Positions 10,045 to 20,501 of a stretch of DNA of 64,000 bases are shown here, one piece after another. Each line of letters opens with the position of its first letter. The stretch's first letter is position 1. The DNA is taken from assembly GCF_000227135.1 (NCBI RefSeq), contig NC_018248.1, forward strand, positions 467,670 to 531,669, written 5' to 3'. The translations under genes and the position numbers were made by a program. This DNA comes from Leishmania donovani (taxonomy: Eukaryota; Euglenozoa; Kinetoplastea; Trypanosomatida; Trypanosomatidae). The notes beneath the pieces are model-generated. The model made no database searches, had not been told where the DNA came from, and was given only the letters and a program-made list of their open reading frames with translations.

Positions 10045-13000
10045 CTACTCCTTCCATGGAGCTGGTGCGGCGGGAACGGTGCCGCCGCTGCTGTTGTTGC
10101 ATACTGCGAAGTTGTTGCTGCTGCCGCGCTGCACATAGCTCTCGCGCAGACTCGTGAGACTGGGGTTCGCCGGGCTCGCGCTGCACCCACGCTCGGAGAC
10201 GGCCGTGATGGCGCGGACCAGTCGTGCGAAGTCCTCCAGGTGGCACTCGTACACACGCTGTTCGTCCTGGCCTATTGGAAGCCCGACACTGCGGAGGCCA
10301 CGCTGCACCTCGCCTGCCGTCACATCGACCATGCCTAGTCGCGCAAACAGCCCTTCCGTGATGCAGCGCGAGAGAGGGACAGTGCAACTTGGCAGAGTGC
10401 CGTAGCCCGTCGTCGCCATTCCAGCACTGCTGCTGCCCATCACAGTCGTCTCTGATGGCGTGAGGGAGTCTGTTGAGACGACGCCGTGCAAACCTCGTCC
10501 GTTGGCCACAAGCGCTGCGCAGTCGACGCCAAGTCCAGCACTGCGCCCACTGCTCTCCAAGGCAGCCGCTGCCGACTCTTCATCCACCACCATACCGCAG
10601 AAGGCGATGCGAATCGCCTCGGACGGGTACCGACCCTGGATCTTGTAGGCCATGCGCGCAAGAAGGGTGTCAAAGGGGACCGTCGGCACCTCCTCACCGT
10701 CCACGCTGTCCGAGTAGGGGTGCTGCGACACACCCTGCTGTCGCTGGAGAGTTGAGGCACCGGTGAAGGCGTCAGAGGTGCAGCGGCTGTAGGGGTTATA
10801 GCTGCCACCTTCGCTGGACGACTCAAAAGGGGCCCCGTCTGCAATACGACTGCCGATCACCAGGACCTTGCCATCCTTGGAGTCTGCGCGCCCACTGATT
10901 GTAACACAACCCTTGCACTGCGCCTCATCGGCAAAGCGTTCGTGGCTGTGGCTCATGCCTTTCGCCGCGACACTGGTGGGTGGGTGTGCAGCGGCCACAC
11001 ACGACTCGGCACCTTGCACCCGCCCCGGAGGCCACGCTGGCCCGGTCGCGTTGCCGTTGTTGCCCATTGCCGCAACGGCAGAGCTGTTAGTGGCGCCAAC
11101 TCCGCGCACTTTGCCGGTGGCAGCGCTTTCCGCTGCCGCTGTGGCAGCCACAGTTCCGTTGAAGAGGGAGACAGGGCTCATACTTCTGGGGCCCAGGCCT
11201 CTGTGCAGCAGCTGGGGTGAGCTGTTCCGCTTCAGAGTGGCTGACACCGCTGGCGGGGAGCGAGTGGGGTTCTGCACACCCGCGAGGTACCGGGCGCACG
11301 GCTGCAGCTCATCAAACAAGTCCAGCAGCACCTCCGCGTCGGCGCAAGGGAAGCTGTTACACTCAATGATGCAGGCGAGCTCGTCCAGCGTGATGGCGGG
11401 ATGGTCGACGCTGCCGCCGTAGCGCTCTTCCTTGGCGAGGCGAAACTCCGCAATGAACTCCTGCAGATCCACCGAGTTCGTGCTGAACAGGGAGCTGAGG
11501 TCGCTCGGGGTGGCCTCGCCGCGCTCGATGCCCGACACGCTGCCAGCGAAAGAGGGTACCAAGTGCGGTGCCGCGATGCCGCTGGAGCGGAAGGCGCTGA
11601 CACTACCACTGGCGTGCTGCAGCAGCGCACCGCTGCTTCCGGCCTGATGACCAGCGCTGCCGACGGCGACACCAGAGAGAAAGCCACTGTTCGCCAGGCT
11701 GTTCGTAACGAGCCCGGAACGCTGCAGGAGTTGCGGGGACCCGTGCTTGCTCGACGCGCTACCGCTGAGGATGGCGTTGCTGCTTGCATTTGTGTGCATT
11801 ACAGTGCCGGCGATCGACGGCGGCATTACACGACCGCCAGCATTCACGCCACTGCTTCCACCGCGCGATTGCAGCGACGTCGTCGGTGCTGATGGCGGAG
11901 TGCGAAGAGGGCGGACAGCAGCAGCTACATCACTACGCGCTGTCAGCGAGGCTGGCCGGTTGGCAACGCCGCTGCTGACGGCGCCGCTGTCAAAGCTGTC
12001 GGTGAGGTCAACGTCACCTCCGTGAAAGGCGGCACTCTCGGGCTGCTGGGGCGTTGGCTGCAACGGCCCTGCCCATGTGTGGCCGCCATCGTTATCGCAC
12101 GTGCTACCACTGTCTCGAAGCAGCTCTGACGAAACCGACGCGCTCGAGGTGCTAGCCCCCTCCGCTGTGTGTGAGTATGGTGGGTGGGCGCTGCCGTGTG
12201 CTCTGCTAGAAAGCTGCCGTGGCTGCGGCACGGTGCGGGCTTGCTGCCCTGGCGTACGCCTCGCTTCGCCTCGCTGCGTGGCCGGCGGCGCGAGGTGTGT
12301 GGATGGCACCTGCGGCACTGTGCCGGCACGGAGGTGCGCGAGGTACCAAAGTGGCTCCTCGGGCTGTGTCGTCATGACATGCTGGTACATATTGTTCACG
12401 AGCGCCCTCACCCGCGGATTATCGCGCAGGTACGCTTCCTTGCTGGTGCTGCCGTCTCCAGCAGTGGCGCGAGCCTCTGCTTCACGCTGGTGGGCCGTGC
12501 CGCGAGTGACGCTGTTGCTCGCGGACGTCGCACTCACCGTGGACGACGGACGCTGCGCTGGTGCAGGCGCCTGCGGCAGAGACCGAGGTGGCAAGGGTAT
12601 CTGCACTGTTGACACGGGCGTGGTCTCAGCACTGCGGTCACTGCTATCCGCCACCAGGCAGCACCTGCGCGCTGGCGAGGTGACCGTGAGAAGGGATACG
12701 TCTGGTTGCGACGCCAGTCGGGATGATGATGTTGGCACCGTCGGCATGGTCGCTGTGGAGGCCGGCTGCTGCTGAGCCGGTGGATTGGTGGTGGACACGT
12801 TGGAGCTGGCTGTTGTGGAGGTCGACAGCTTGCTTGGCTGCATCATCGCCGGCAGTCGGCTCGACATGGAGGGCATAGATGGCGCCGGCTCATTGGTGCG
12901 GAGGCCCAGGGCGTTGCTGCTTCTCTCATGACGACTGCTGCTGCTGCTGCCGCTGTTCATGCTGCTTCGAGCGTTGTGGTGTCCACGACGGCCGCTGCCA

Positions 13001-13443
13001 TCACCGTTTTCGTCCACAGGGGCGGAGCCTGCCTGGGTCGGGGTGCTTGGGGGTGGCAGCGACATCTTACCGCCACCTTTGTCGCCGCTTCCGGGATGGG
13101 CCCGGCGCTGATACGCCTCCCTTTGGTGAGGCGGCGGGCTGCGGCCCTGCACGGTCAACGGTGATGCGGCCGGCGAAAGGGTCGGCATACGCAGAGCGTC
13201 CGGCGCAAGTCTGCCGGCGCGGTTCACAGGGCACGACGAGGCGCCGTCGAGCCGCTGTGAAACAGGGAGGGAGCTGGAAAGCGCCTCCGGCGCGAGCGGA
13301 GCCGGCAGGTTCGACCGGCGCAGCCCATGCGAGGGCGAGTTGGAGTCGGAGGAGCCCCCGGTACGGATGGAGTCTGTCTCTGACGCAGCTGACGTGGCCG
13401 TCGGAAGCGGGCGAGTGCCACCGGAGCGAGCACGTGTCTGCAT
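10045..13443 (-). CDS. Ser-rich protein with RIIa-like and EF-hand-like segments, hypothetical
   Basis: This encodes 1132 residues from the ATG at 13443; the codon before it is GTG and was not used. A pyrimidine-rich stretch ending in an AG lies 12 bases upstream of the ATG. Most of the chain is Ser, Ala, Pro and Gly rich and probably disordered. Residues about 336-368 resemble an RIIa/Dpy-30 docking helix pair, ending with the typical PEEPLWYLAHL pattern. Three helical stretches (about 640-715, 917-961 and 1028-1081) resemble EF-hand or EF-like modules, including a VDLQEF segment and LDLFDEL helices, but canonical Ca-binding loops are incomplete. By analogy with other RIIa-containing trypanosomatid proteins it may dock to the axoneme or another cytoskeletal structure. 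That role is inference, and no named gene is recognised. Confidence 0.85.
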   Translation of the reverse strand: MQTRARSGGTRPLPTATSAASETDSIRTGGSSDSNSPSHGLRRSNLPAPLAPEALSSSLPVSQRLDGASSCPVNRAGRLAPDALRMPTLSPAASPLTVQGRSPPPHQREAYQRRAHPGSGDKGGGKMSLPPPSTPTQAGSAPVDENGDGSGRRGHHNARSSMNSGSSSSSRHERSSNALGLRTNEPAPSMPSMSSRLPAMMQPSKLSTSTTASSNVSTTNPPAQQQPASTATMPTVPTSSSRLASQPDVSLLTVTSPARRCCLVADSSDRSAETTPVSTVQIPLPPRSLPQAPAPAQRPSSTVSATSASNSVTRGTAHQREAEARATAGDGSTSKEAYLRDNPRVRALVNNMYQHVMTTQPEEPLWYLAHLRAGTVPQVPSTHLAPPATQRGEARRTPGQQARTVPQPRQLSSRAHGSAHPPYSHTAEGASTSSASVSSELLRDSGSTCDNDGGHTWAGPLQPTPQQPESAAFHGGDVDLTDSFDSGAVSSGVANRPASLTARSDVAAAVRPLRTPPSAPTTSLQSRGGSSGVNAGGRVMPPSIAGTVMHTNASSNAILSGSASSKHGSPQLLQRSGLVTNSLANSGFLSGVAVGSAGHQAGSSGALLQHASGSVSAFRSSGIAAPHLVPSFAGSVSGIERGEATPSDLSSLFSTNSVDLQEFIAEFRLAKEERYGGSVDHPAITLDELACIIECNSFPCADAEVLLDLFDELQPCARYLAGVQNPTRSPPAVSATLKRNSSPQLLHRGLGPRSMSPVSLFNGTVAATAAAESAATGKVRGVGATNSSAVAAMGNNGNATGPAWPPGRVQGAESCVAAAHPPTSVAAKGMSHSHERFADEAQCKGCVTISGRADSKDGKVLVIGSRIADGAPFESSSEGGSYNPYSRCTSDAFTGASTLQRQQGVSQHPYSDSVDGEEVPTVPFDTLLARMAYKIQGRYPSEAIRIAFCGMVVDEESAAAALESSGRSAGLGVDCAALVANGRGLHGVVSTDSLTPSETTVMGSSSAGMATTGYGTLPSCTVPLSRCITEGLFARLGMVDVTAGEVQRGLRSVGLPIGQDEQRVYECHLEDFARLVRAITAVSERGCSASPANPSLTSLRESYVQRGSSNNFAVCNNSSGGTVPAAPAPWKE

Positions 13444-13455
13444 CACACAAGCTCA

Positions 13456-13457
13456 CT
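13456..13457 (-). promoter_or_regulatory. Predicted spliced-leader acceptor AG
   Basis: On the minus strand a pyrimidine-rich run ends in TTTTTCTAG, 12 bases upstream of the ATG at 13443. This fits the polypyrimidine-AG rule of trans-splicing. A 5' UTR this short is possible but unusual, so a more distal acceptor in the purine-rich plus-strand region 13543-13620 may be used instead. Confidence 0.4.
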
Positions 13458-14516
13458 AGAAAAACGCAGGAACGAAAGGAAGTCAAAGACTCAACGCAGA
13501 CACATGCGCGACACACCACGGCAGGGCGAATGGAGGGCCGGTGACGGGACGCCAAGGAAAAAAAAAGGGAGAGAATGACCGGCGCTCAAACAGAAAAGGA
13601 GGCAAAAACAAGAAAAGAAGTGACAACGAGGCGGCGGGTGGCCAAATAGGAAGACGACACGCAATACTCAAAAAGGATGCGCTCACATATGCAGGCACAC
13701 GTGACGGAGAAGCAGGGGTGAGGTGGGAGAGGAGGGTAGGAGGAGGAGGGAAGTGATGGTGATGAAAACACACAAACCGAAGAAGGTAACAGCAGAATGT
13801 GAGAACAAGAGGGGAGAAGAGGAGGAGGGGGAGGGGGGGGTGAAGAGGAAGTACGCGGCTTTCTTGCGATGGAAGCAAGAAGAAAGCAACACACACACAC
13901 AAGTAAGAAACAAAAAAGGTGGAAAATGAGAGAAGACAGGATGGGGCACCGAAATGCTGCACAATAGGAGAGATGGAGAGGACAATGAGATAGTACGCGG
14001 GAGCGGTGGTCGATCGCACGCCTATGTCTCAACTGGCCTGAGGGATGAGGAGAAGAGAGGGGGTGGGGCTGGATTCCTTGCTTCTTTCCGTTCTACTTTG
14101 TTTTAGGTGCCTTGGGGCGTCACTCCGACAGACACAGAGGCCTGCTAGACGACTTATTTCGCAAGGCAGCAACGCAAAGGAAAGCAGCACGCGACATGCA
14201 ATGCACGGTGGCAGCGCCGCTCGAACTCACGGACTTGTGGCCCCCCTCTCTCTCACTCTCACTCTCTCACTTACTCACTCTCCCTCGTCTCTTTGCTGTT
14301 TCTTGTGCGGCGTGCGCAACCACGTTTTTTTATTGTTGGCCGCGTTTTCCGTAACAAAGGAAGAGACACCGAAGGAGGGAAGGGAGGAGGGAGGAAGGTG
14401 CGTGTGTGTGCGCTTCTTCAAATTCTGTGATAGTGATGCGCTCCGCTTCAGGGGGTGGGGCGGCGGTGATGCCCCGCTCTCAAGTGTTGGAATGCGCGGG
14501 GTAGATAAATACACAA

Positions 14517-14539
14517 ACACACACACACACACACACACA
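14517..14539. repeat. (CA)n microsatellite
   Basis: About eleven uninterrupted CA units lie in non-coding DNA. Confidence 0.9.
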
Positions 14540-14739
14540 TACGCACACGTAGACGAGAGAGAGAAAGCAATCCGACGCAAGAGAAAAAAGAAGGTACCAA
14601 TCACAATCAATCAAAATCAACAGGCAAGCGACAATGACCAAAGTCCGCCTCCCCCATACCAGCGATGGCGGAAAAACAACAAAAAAACGAGACACGAGCG
14701 GGTACCCACGTACGCGCTACCCCCGATCAATACATGCAG

Positions 14740-14771
14740 GTATGTATATGTATATATACGTATATACATAC
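14740..14771. repeat. AT-rich inverted repeat
   Basis: The arms gtatgtatat (14740-14749) and atatacatac (14762-14771) are exact reverse complements around a 12-base AT-rich loop. The structure resembles the other alternating purine-pyrimidine palindromes in this window. Confidence 0.8.
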
Positions 14772-17700
14772 ACGGAAGAACCATGCACGCGCACGTACAG
14801 ACGACAGAGAAGACAGAGTGGAACCGAGGCACAGCGCGCACGCGAGTATCACTGGCGTAGGAAGAAGACACACACACACACACACACAGAGAAGCAAACA
14901 ACTCCCAGAATAGTATCGAAGATTTGCAAAAAAAAAAACGAAGGTGGCGGAGAGCGCGAGAGAGAAAGGGGAACGAGGGAAAGTTTGCCGCTGCTCCTGC
15001 TGCTTGTCGTGATGCTACCAGTTGCTAACCAGCTACAGATCGCCCACAAACTCGTGGTGAGCACAAGCACAGCGATAGTTAGTGTGTGTGCGAGCGGGAC
15101 AGAGAAACAATAAAAAAAGAGAAATCGGGAAGGGCCTTTGCTTGCAGACGTTTCTTTCTTCTTTTATGCGGTTCTTGCACGCGCGCGCGTGCGTGTTTGA
15201 AGAAGGGAAGGAGGGAAAATGGGGACAAGAGAGAGGGAGGGGAAGAGCGGTGAAGTTTGGTGCGAGTTCGTGAGATGGTCGACTTGAAGACCACACACAC
15301 ACACACAAATGCACGCACCTACACGCGGATGGACAGTACCAAAAGGAAATGAGGGGGTGATGGTAACAAGAAAGAAACGAAGGAGTGAGTGGGGTGGGTC
15401 GGGTCGGGTTGGGAGGTTTGAGGGAGGGTGGCTCGGGGGGGGGAGGGGGACCACAGATACACCGCTGCTTGTGTTTGTGAGTATTTGTTGCGTGTGTGGC
15501 TCCCCTTTTTCTTTGGTTGACCATTACGTGGGGGGGGGAACAGGCAAGGAGACACGGGGTGCACCGTCGAGATGTATCGTTGCGCAGGGGGCAGACCACA
15601 CACGGGGTACAGCGACGACAAAGCATGGAGAGGGGAATGGATGAGGAGAGAAAAGGGGAAGGGGGAATGAACACAGATGCATGCGTGTGTGCTTTTGTGA
15701 GAGGGATTGTACGACTTGCAGGGCCTGAGTCCGGGTCGATTGAGCGACCCGAGTGTGTTGCTTGGTGTAACGTCCGCGGCGCAGCAGAGAAGGGGGGGAG
15801 GGAGGTGGGAGGGTGACATTGCCCCGCCTTCCGCCTTTCTCGGCTTCCTCGAAGACTGCATAATGCACATGGCGTCGTGGTACGGCGGTCATGCACACTC
15901 GAAATTGCTCACGTGTCTCTCGCCTCTCTTGCGAAGGTGTGGTCTTTGCTTTATATATATATATATACATATGTACACGTGGGTTCCTCATGCCAGACGC
16001 GCATTCACAGAAGCACTCATAACCGCACGACGTACGCATGCACATATCTCGGAAACATGTAGATCGATGACGCGTGGCTGATGAAGTCTTCATAGAGAAC
16101 GAGAAGGGCACTGCTGTGGCGATGCACACACGCACACACACAGCAATGCACACATCGCCGGGAAGGCAACAACAACAAAAAATAAAATAATCAACGAAAA
16201 AAAAGTTAGCATATGAAGCGAAAAAGAGAGAGGGCAAGCGTATGGGAGAGACGCACGTGGGTGCGTCGGTGAGAGGGGGGGGGAGCAAGCGTCTATCCAA
16301 GCCGTGTAGCCTGAACACAGAATGAGAGGAGAAGAGGGTTATAGATGCTGGGAAGATCTAAACACGCAAGGGTTTGACCAAACGAGCCAGCACCGACGAG
16401 GAAAGCGAGCAACAATACGAAAAAAAAATGATAAGCAGGGGGAGGGGTATGTGTGTGGGTGTGTGTGACCCAAGGAAATGGCGCGGAGGAACGGGGGACT
16501 CATTCGTGAGGAATGGCAACAACTGCGACACCGCTAAAAGGAGAATGGGGACGAAGAGGACAACCACACACCAGCACACAGGCACGCACGCACAGACACG
16601 AAAGGGAAGGGGCACGCAAAGACACGGTGAGGGAGGACCTGAAACCGAATGAAAGCGTCTCCTCTGCCGTGCAGTGACACGCACGGAGAGAAGAGGCTGC
16701 GTATGCGTGCGTGCCTGTGTGCCGGTGTGTGCAGAAGGAAAGTGAAAGAAAAACAAGAGGAGAAGCGTTCAAGATGGCAAGCACGAAGCGAAAACACATA
16801 CGAGAGAGAACAATGCAGGAGGGGGAGGGTCGAGCGCAAATAAAAAAGCATAACTGTAAGCGAAGAGGAACAAAGAAAAGCAGATGAGGACACACCTACC
16901 CACCCACACCCACACCCACACACACACACACCCACACCAAAAAGATAGGGAGCGCAGGGAAGAGGGAGAGAAAGAACGAACACGAGCAAGGGAGTCTACG
17001 ATCAACGATGTGGACACACAGATAAAAGCATAGAGAGGCGAAAACAAAAGAAAGGGGGGGGGGAGAGAGACTACCCAGATTTGTACATACAGGGAAAAGA
17101 CAAAAGGCGAAGGGGTTGGGGTGGGGTGGGGTGGGGGGGGCGGTGACCGGTGAGCGTGTATGTGTGTATGTGTGGCAGGCCGTTTGCCATGGTGAAGATT
17201 CTTCTCCGAGCTGACCGAGCAAAAAACAAACAGAAATGCTGGAGAGGATGCAGAAGAGTACGAGGGATACGCACGTACACATGCTCTCTGAAGCACATAG
17301 GCCAATGCATACATTTACACAGCGGATGCAGAGGGAGGGGGGGGGAGATTGGGAGGGAAAGAGAGAGAGGAATGAAGAGCTCATGGGGAGCGGCAGGCGT
17401 TGAACGCGGCACCTGCGCACTAATTTATACACACACACACACCGTGGTGAAGAGCGAGCAACGCCTCTCTGCCACCCGCTGTTACACTAAGCAACACGGA
17501 GAGGGGGGAGAGAGAGAAAAAAAAACGGAAACGACCTAATCATAATAAATAAGAGCACACAAGTCGTTCGGGCTGTACCATATTTCGAAAAGGACGCTGG
17601 CACTAGCCGACGACGCCACTCCCGGCACATCCGCGCTTGTGTAGCGGTGCGACTACCAAACCTTTTCCCCCACCCCGTGTGTGTGTGCACGCTCTCTTAA

Positions 17701-17834
17701 CATAAGCGCAGCCTTGGGCTCGACGATTGATGGGTGTAGCCAGCTGCGAGGGCAGAGCGGTCATCGCACTGCGTGCACAACGTCGGATCGCCGCGGCCGC
17801 GTCGCTGGCAGTGGTGCAGGTCGCATGTATTCAA

Positions 17835-19268
17835 TCAAGAGGAGGCGCCGCCGGTGCTGTGGCTCAAGGGGTCATTAGAGGCGGAAGACGCCGACGCATC
17901 CCACGAGCTGAAGGTAGCATCGCTACCGTCGACGGCCCCGTTTGGGCCCGTCGAGGAACTGCAACTGCTGGAGATCTTGTCGCTGATAGAGTCGATATTT
18001 ACGTCGTTACACGCGTTCTCTATGGCACAGTTGACACTCATGACCGCCTCGTCGACTGTGACGGCGACGTAACGGCTTGTCCAGTTAAGCGGAAGGCAGC
18101 CGCAGAGAGCGTTGCCCTCCAGGTGGAGATACATAATATTCGGCAGTGTCCTCCACTCAATCGGGAGAGAGCCACTTAGCTGGTTGCCGCGGATGCTCAG
18201 CGTGTCGAGAGACTGCATCGAGCTCCACAACACCGGTAGCGTGCCGCTCAGTGTGTTCTCGGAGATGTCCAGCACTTGCATGAACTCCATGGCACTCCAC
18301 GACGCAGGCAGGGTGCCGACGAGTACGTTGTCCTGCATACGTAGTTCCTCCAGGAATTCCAGGCGCGCCCATTCCGCAGGCAGAGTACCGGTGAAGCTGT
18401 TGTCGAAAAGCAGCAGGGTATTCAGGAAGGTCATCGTCGCCCAAGCCGCAGGCAACCAGCCGGTGAGGCGGTTCGAGTGCAGGTCCATCCACTCCATCAT
18501 TGACATCTCCGCCCATTCGTGTGGGAGGGTGCCGCTGAGGTCGTTCCTGCCTATCATCAGCGTCGAGGCAGCTCGCATAAATCGCCAATCCGCAGGCAGT
18601 GTGCCACTGAGCCGGTTGCTTTCCAACACCAAGGTCTGCATCGACCTCATGCGTCCCCACTCCGGCGGCAGCGTACCAGCCAGGGCGTTGCGATTGAGGT
18701 TCAAGATGGCGAGGCTCTTCATGCTCTCTCCCCACGACGCCGGAAGGGTGCCGGTGAGATTGTTGTTGCTTAGGTAGAGCTCCCTCAAACTGCGCAGGCC
18801 GCTCCACTCAGGCGGGAGGCTGCCGCTGAGGTTGTTACTCTCCAATCGCACCTTGCGCAGATTTCGCAGCAAGCCCCAGCTGGCTGGCAGCGTCCCTGAC
18901 AAGTTCCGCCCGTTTGCGCGCACACTGATGGAGGTGACAAACACCTGCGACACATCAAAGTCGGCGCTCGACACCTCCGGCAGACGGCCGGGGGAGACAG
19001 CCAGCTGGGCCCAGTTGGTGGCGCTGATGGACACCCCGTCGCGGAGACACGTCACTCCTTTCCAGGCGCAGAAGTTGTCACCGGCCCAGATGCTGTGGAG
19101 ATTTGGCATCGACTGCAGAAACCCATCCAGAAACTTGCGCGTATGGAGCTGCTGCGCTTCCGTGTACGCTGACATCGATCTCATCCCCACGGGGCGCGCC
19201 CTGCTGACCGGTAGCACCAACACCAGCGCTACAGCAGCCACAAGCGCCATGCTTGCGTGGGTACACAT
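17835..19268 (-). CDS. Secreted leucine-rich-repeat protein, promastigote surface antigen (PSA/GP46)-like
   Basis: This encodes 477 residues from the ATG at 19268, or 471 from 19250. The frame is open to 19550, but that extension starts at GTG and lies upstream of the likely splice acceptor. Residues 7-24 form a hydrophobic signal peptide. Residues 121-400 carry twelve copies of a 24-residue leucine-rich repeat with the consensus N-x-L-x-G-x-LP-x-x-W, one copy having a single-residue insertion. Cys-containing caps flank the array (FCAWKGVTC before it; ALCGCLP and NCAIENAC after it). This repeat type is that of Leishmania PSA-2/GP46 and proteophosphoglycan N-terminal domains, which act at the cell surface or are secreted. 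The C-terminus is Ser/Ala/Asp rich with no hydrophobic tail, so a GPI anchor is not predicted and secretion is more likely. Confidence 0.88.
   Translation of the reverse strand: MCTHASMALVAAVALVLVLPVSRARPVGMRSMSAYTEAQQLHTRKFLDGFLQSMPNLHSIWAGDNFCAWKGVTCLRDGVSISATNWAQLAVSPGRLPEVSSADFDVSQVFVTSISVRANGRNLSGTLPASWGLLRNLRKVRLESNNLSGSLPPEWSGLRSLRELYLSNNNLTGTLPASWGESMKSLAILNLNRNALAGTLPPEWGRMRSMQTLVLESNRLSGTLPADWRFMRAASTLMIGRNDLSGTLPHEWAEMSMMEWMDLHSNRLTGWLPAAWATMTFLNTLLLFDNSFTGTLPAEWARLEFLEELRMQDNVLVGTLPASWSAMEFMQVLDISENTLSGTLPVLWSSMQSLDTLSIRGNQLSGSLPIEWRTLPNIMYLHLEGNALCGCLPLNWTSRYVAVTVDEAVMSVNCAIENACNDVNIDSISDKISSSCSSSTGPNGAVDGSDATFSSWDASASSASNDPLSHSTGGASS
18085..18908 (-). repeat. Array of twelve 72-bp leucine-rich repeat units within the coding region
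   Basis: The repeats are seen at protein level as LP-x-x-W every 24 residues (72 bp). They are diverged at DNA level, so the array is old rather than a recent tandem amplification. Confidence 0.85.
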
Positions 19269-20501
19269 AGGTGTATACAGGTTCAGGTGGTTGGGGTTTC
19301 CGCGTCTCGCGAGGCGTTTGCTTCGACGGGGACGCGCCTGCACCCTCTTGCGTGCTTGCGTCGTTGTAGCGCCGCCGCTGCGCTGTACAGAGCACGTACG
19401 TAAAGCAAAGCAGGAGAGGACACCGAAGGAGGCGTCAAGAGAGATCGACGAGGAGGTGGGAGAGCGGGGAGGGGGGAGAGGGAGGGAAAACAGAACACGG
19501 CGCACCAAAGCGAAAGCCTCAACGAGCTGCGGTGCACGTGGCGACAGCACTTACTCTGCGTGTGCGTGCGTGTGCGTGTGTGTGTGTGTGTCAGGGAGAG
19601 AGGGGTGGAGGGCCGAGAGTGTCACAGAGCGGTAAGCGAGCCATGTCGTGAGAGGAGGAGGAGGAGGAAAGAGAGCAACGTGGTGGATCCGAGACACATC
19701 CCATGCTGAGGCAACATCATGCATCGTTTCCGAACCCGACGGAGGACGACCGACTTCACCACCTAAAAGGGTGAGGGGAGGTGAGCGGCGGAAGGAAAGC
19801 AGAGCCGTGCAGCGACATCACAGAAGGCCACTGAAGGGAAAGCGGCAGTCTTAGGTCGTTCGTTAGTGACGTCATTACGACTCCCGAACTCACCCACCCG
19901 AAAATAAAAAAAGACGCGCGAGAAAACAACAGAGCGATCATCCAACGGACGCTCACGAACAAGCACACACACACACACACACACACGCAACGGACATGAC
20001 GTACTCCCTGGGCGTCTACACCGAGAAATACGGGCGAGGGGTGAGGGCTGATGGTGAGGGGGCGGCCAAAGGCTGCGTAGAACGTCCTGCTTGTTCCTGG
20101 CAGCGGAGGGGTCAGCCTAGTGGCGAACAAGAGAAGTGACCGAGAGTAGGACAAAGCAGAGGTGATACCATGCCATGTGTTGCCTCCCAATTCAGTAGCC
20201 TCATCAACGCGACATCTCGCCCCCTGCCCCCTCACGCAGTGTACCGATGCGGCGCGTCCGCTGCGAAATGGGTCCGCCTTATCGACCCGCTCCCACCGGG
20301 ATTGCCTTGGCGTGAGAGGGACACAAGATGGATATGTGCGGTTGAGGTGGGTGGGAGTAGGGTGGGCAGCAAGGAGGTCCAAGAGCGCATCGCAAGTAAA
20401 ACTGCATCCGACTCTACGCCACCCCTTTCCCTCCGCGTACCCGCCAAAGCTGGATCCTCCCCGATCCCTGTCCTCCACGGAGCTGCCCTTGTCGCCTCCT
20501 C
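19269..20501. other. 1.2-kb intergenic region
   Basis: It contains the polypyrimidine tract and acceptor for the leucine-rich gene (19380-19500), a short CA run (19966-19986) and, next to the L1-domain gene stop, about 400 bases of more complex unique sequence (20120-20500) that is probably 3' UTR. Open frames here are shadows. Confidence 0.7.
19383..19384 (-). promoter_or_regulatory. Predicted spliced-leader acceptor AG
   Basis: A long polypyrimidine tract on the minus strand (19455-19498) and further pyrimidine-rich sequence are followed by the AG of TGTACAG at 19383-19384. The predicted 5' UTR is 114 bases, contains no ATG, and leads to the ATG at 19268. This supports the shorter start with its signal peptide. 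Confidence 0.45.

Larger units (their letters stand above)
13444..17834. other. 4.4-kb intergenic region
   Basis: No gene is supported. On the sense strand this is pyrimidine-rich low-complexity DNA with CA runs (14517-14539, 14868-14888), an AT-rich hairpin (14740-14771), a short TA run (about 15953-15966) and a small hairpin with arms gggtcg/cgaccc near 15736-15753. It should hold the 3' UTR of the leucine-rich surface-type gene and the 5' UTR of the gene to its left. Confidence 0.7.

Noticed and set aside
12077..12775. 232-codon plus-strand frame
   Set aside because: Antisense shadow inside the 10045-13443 gene. All supported genes lie on the minus strand.
19269..19550. 94-codon extension of the leucine-rich surface-type protein
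   Set aside because: It begins at GTG, crosses the polypyrimidine tract and would bury the signal peptide.
20120..20500. Complex block beside the L1-domain gene as a retroposon
   Set aside because: It directly abuts the stop codon, shows no resemblance by eye to the 47930-48530 block and is more simply an ordinary 3' UTR.
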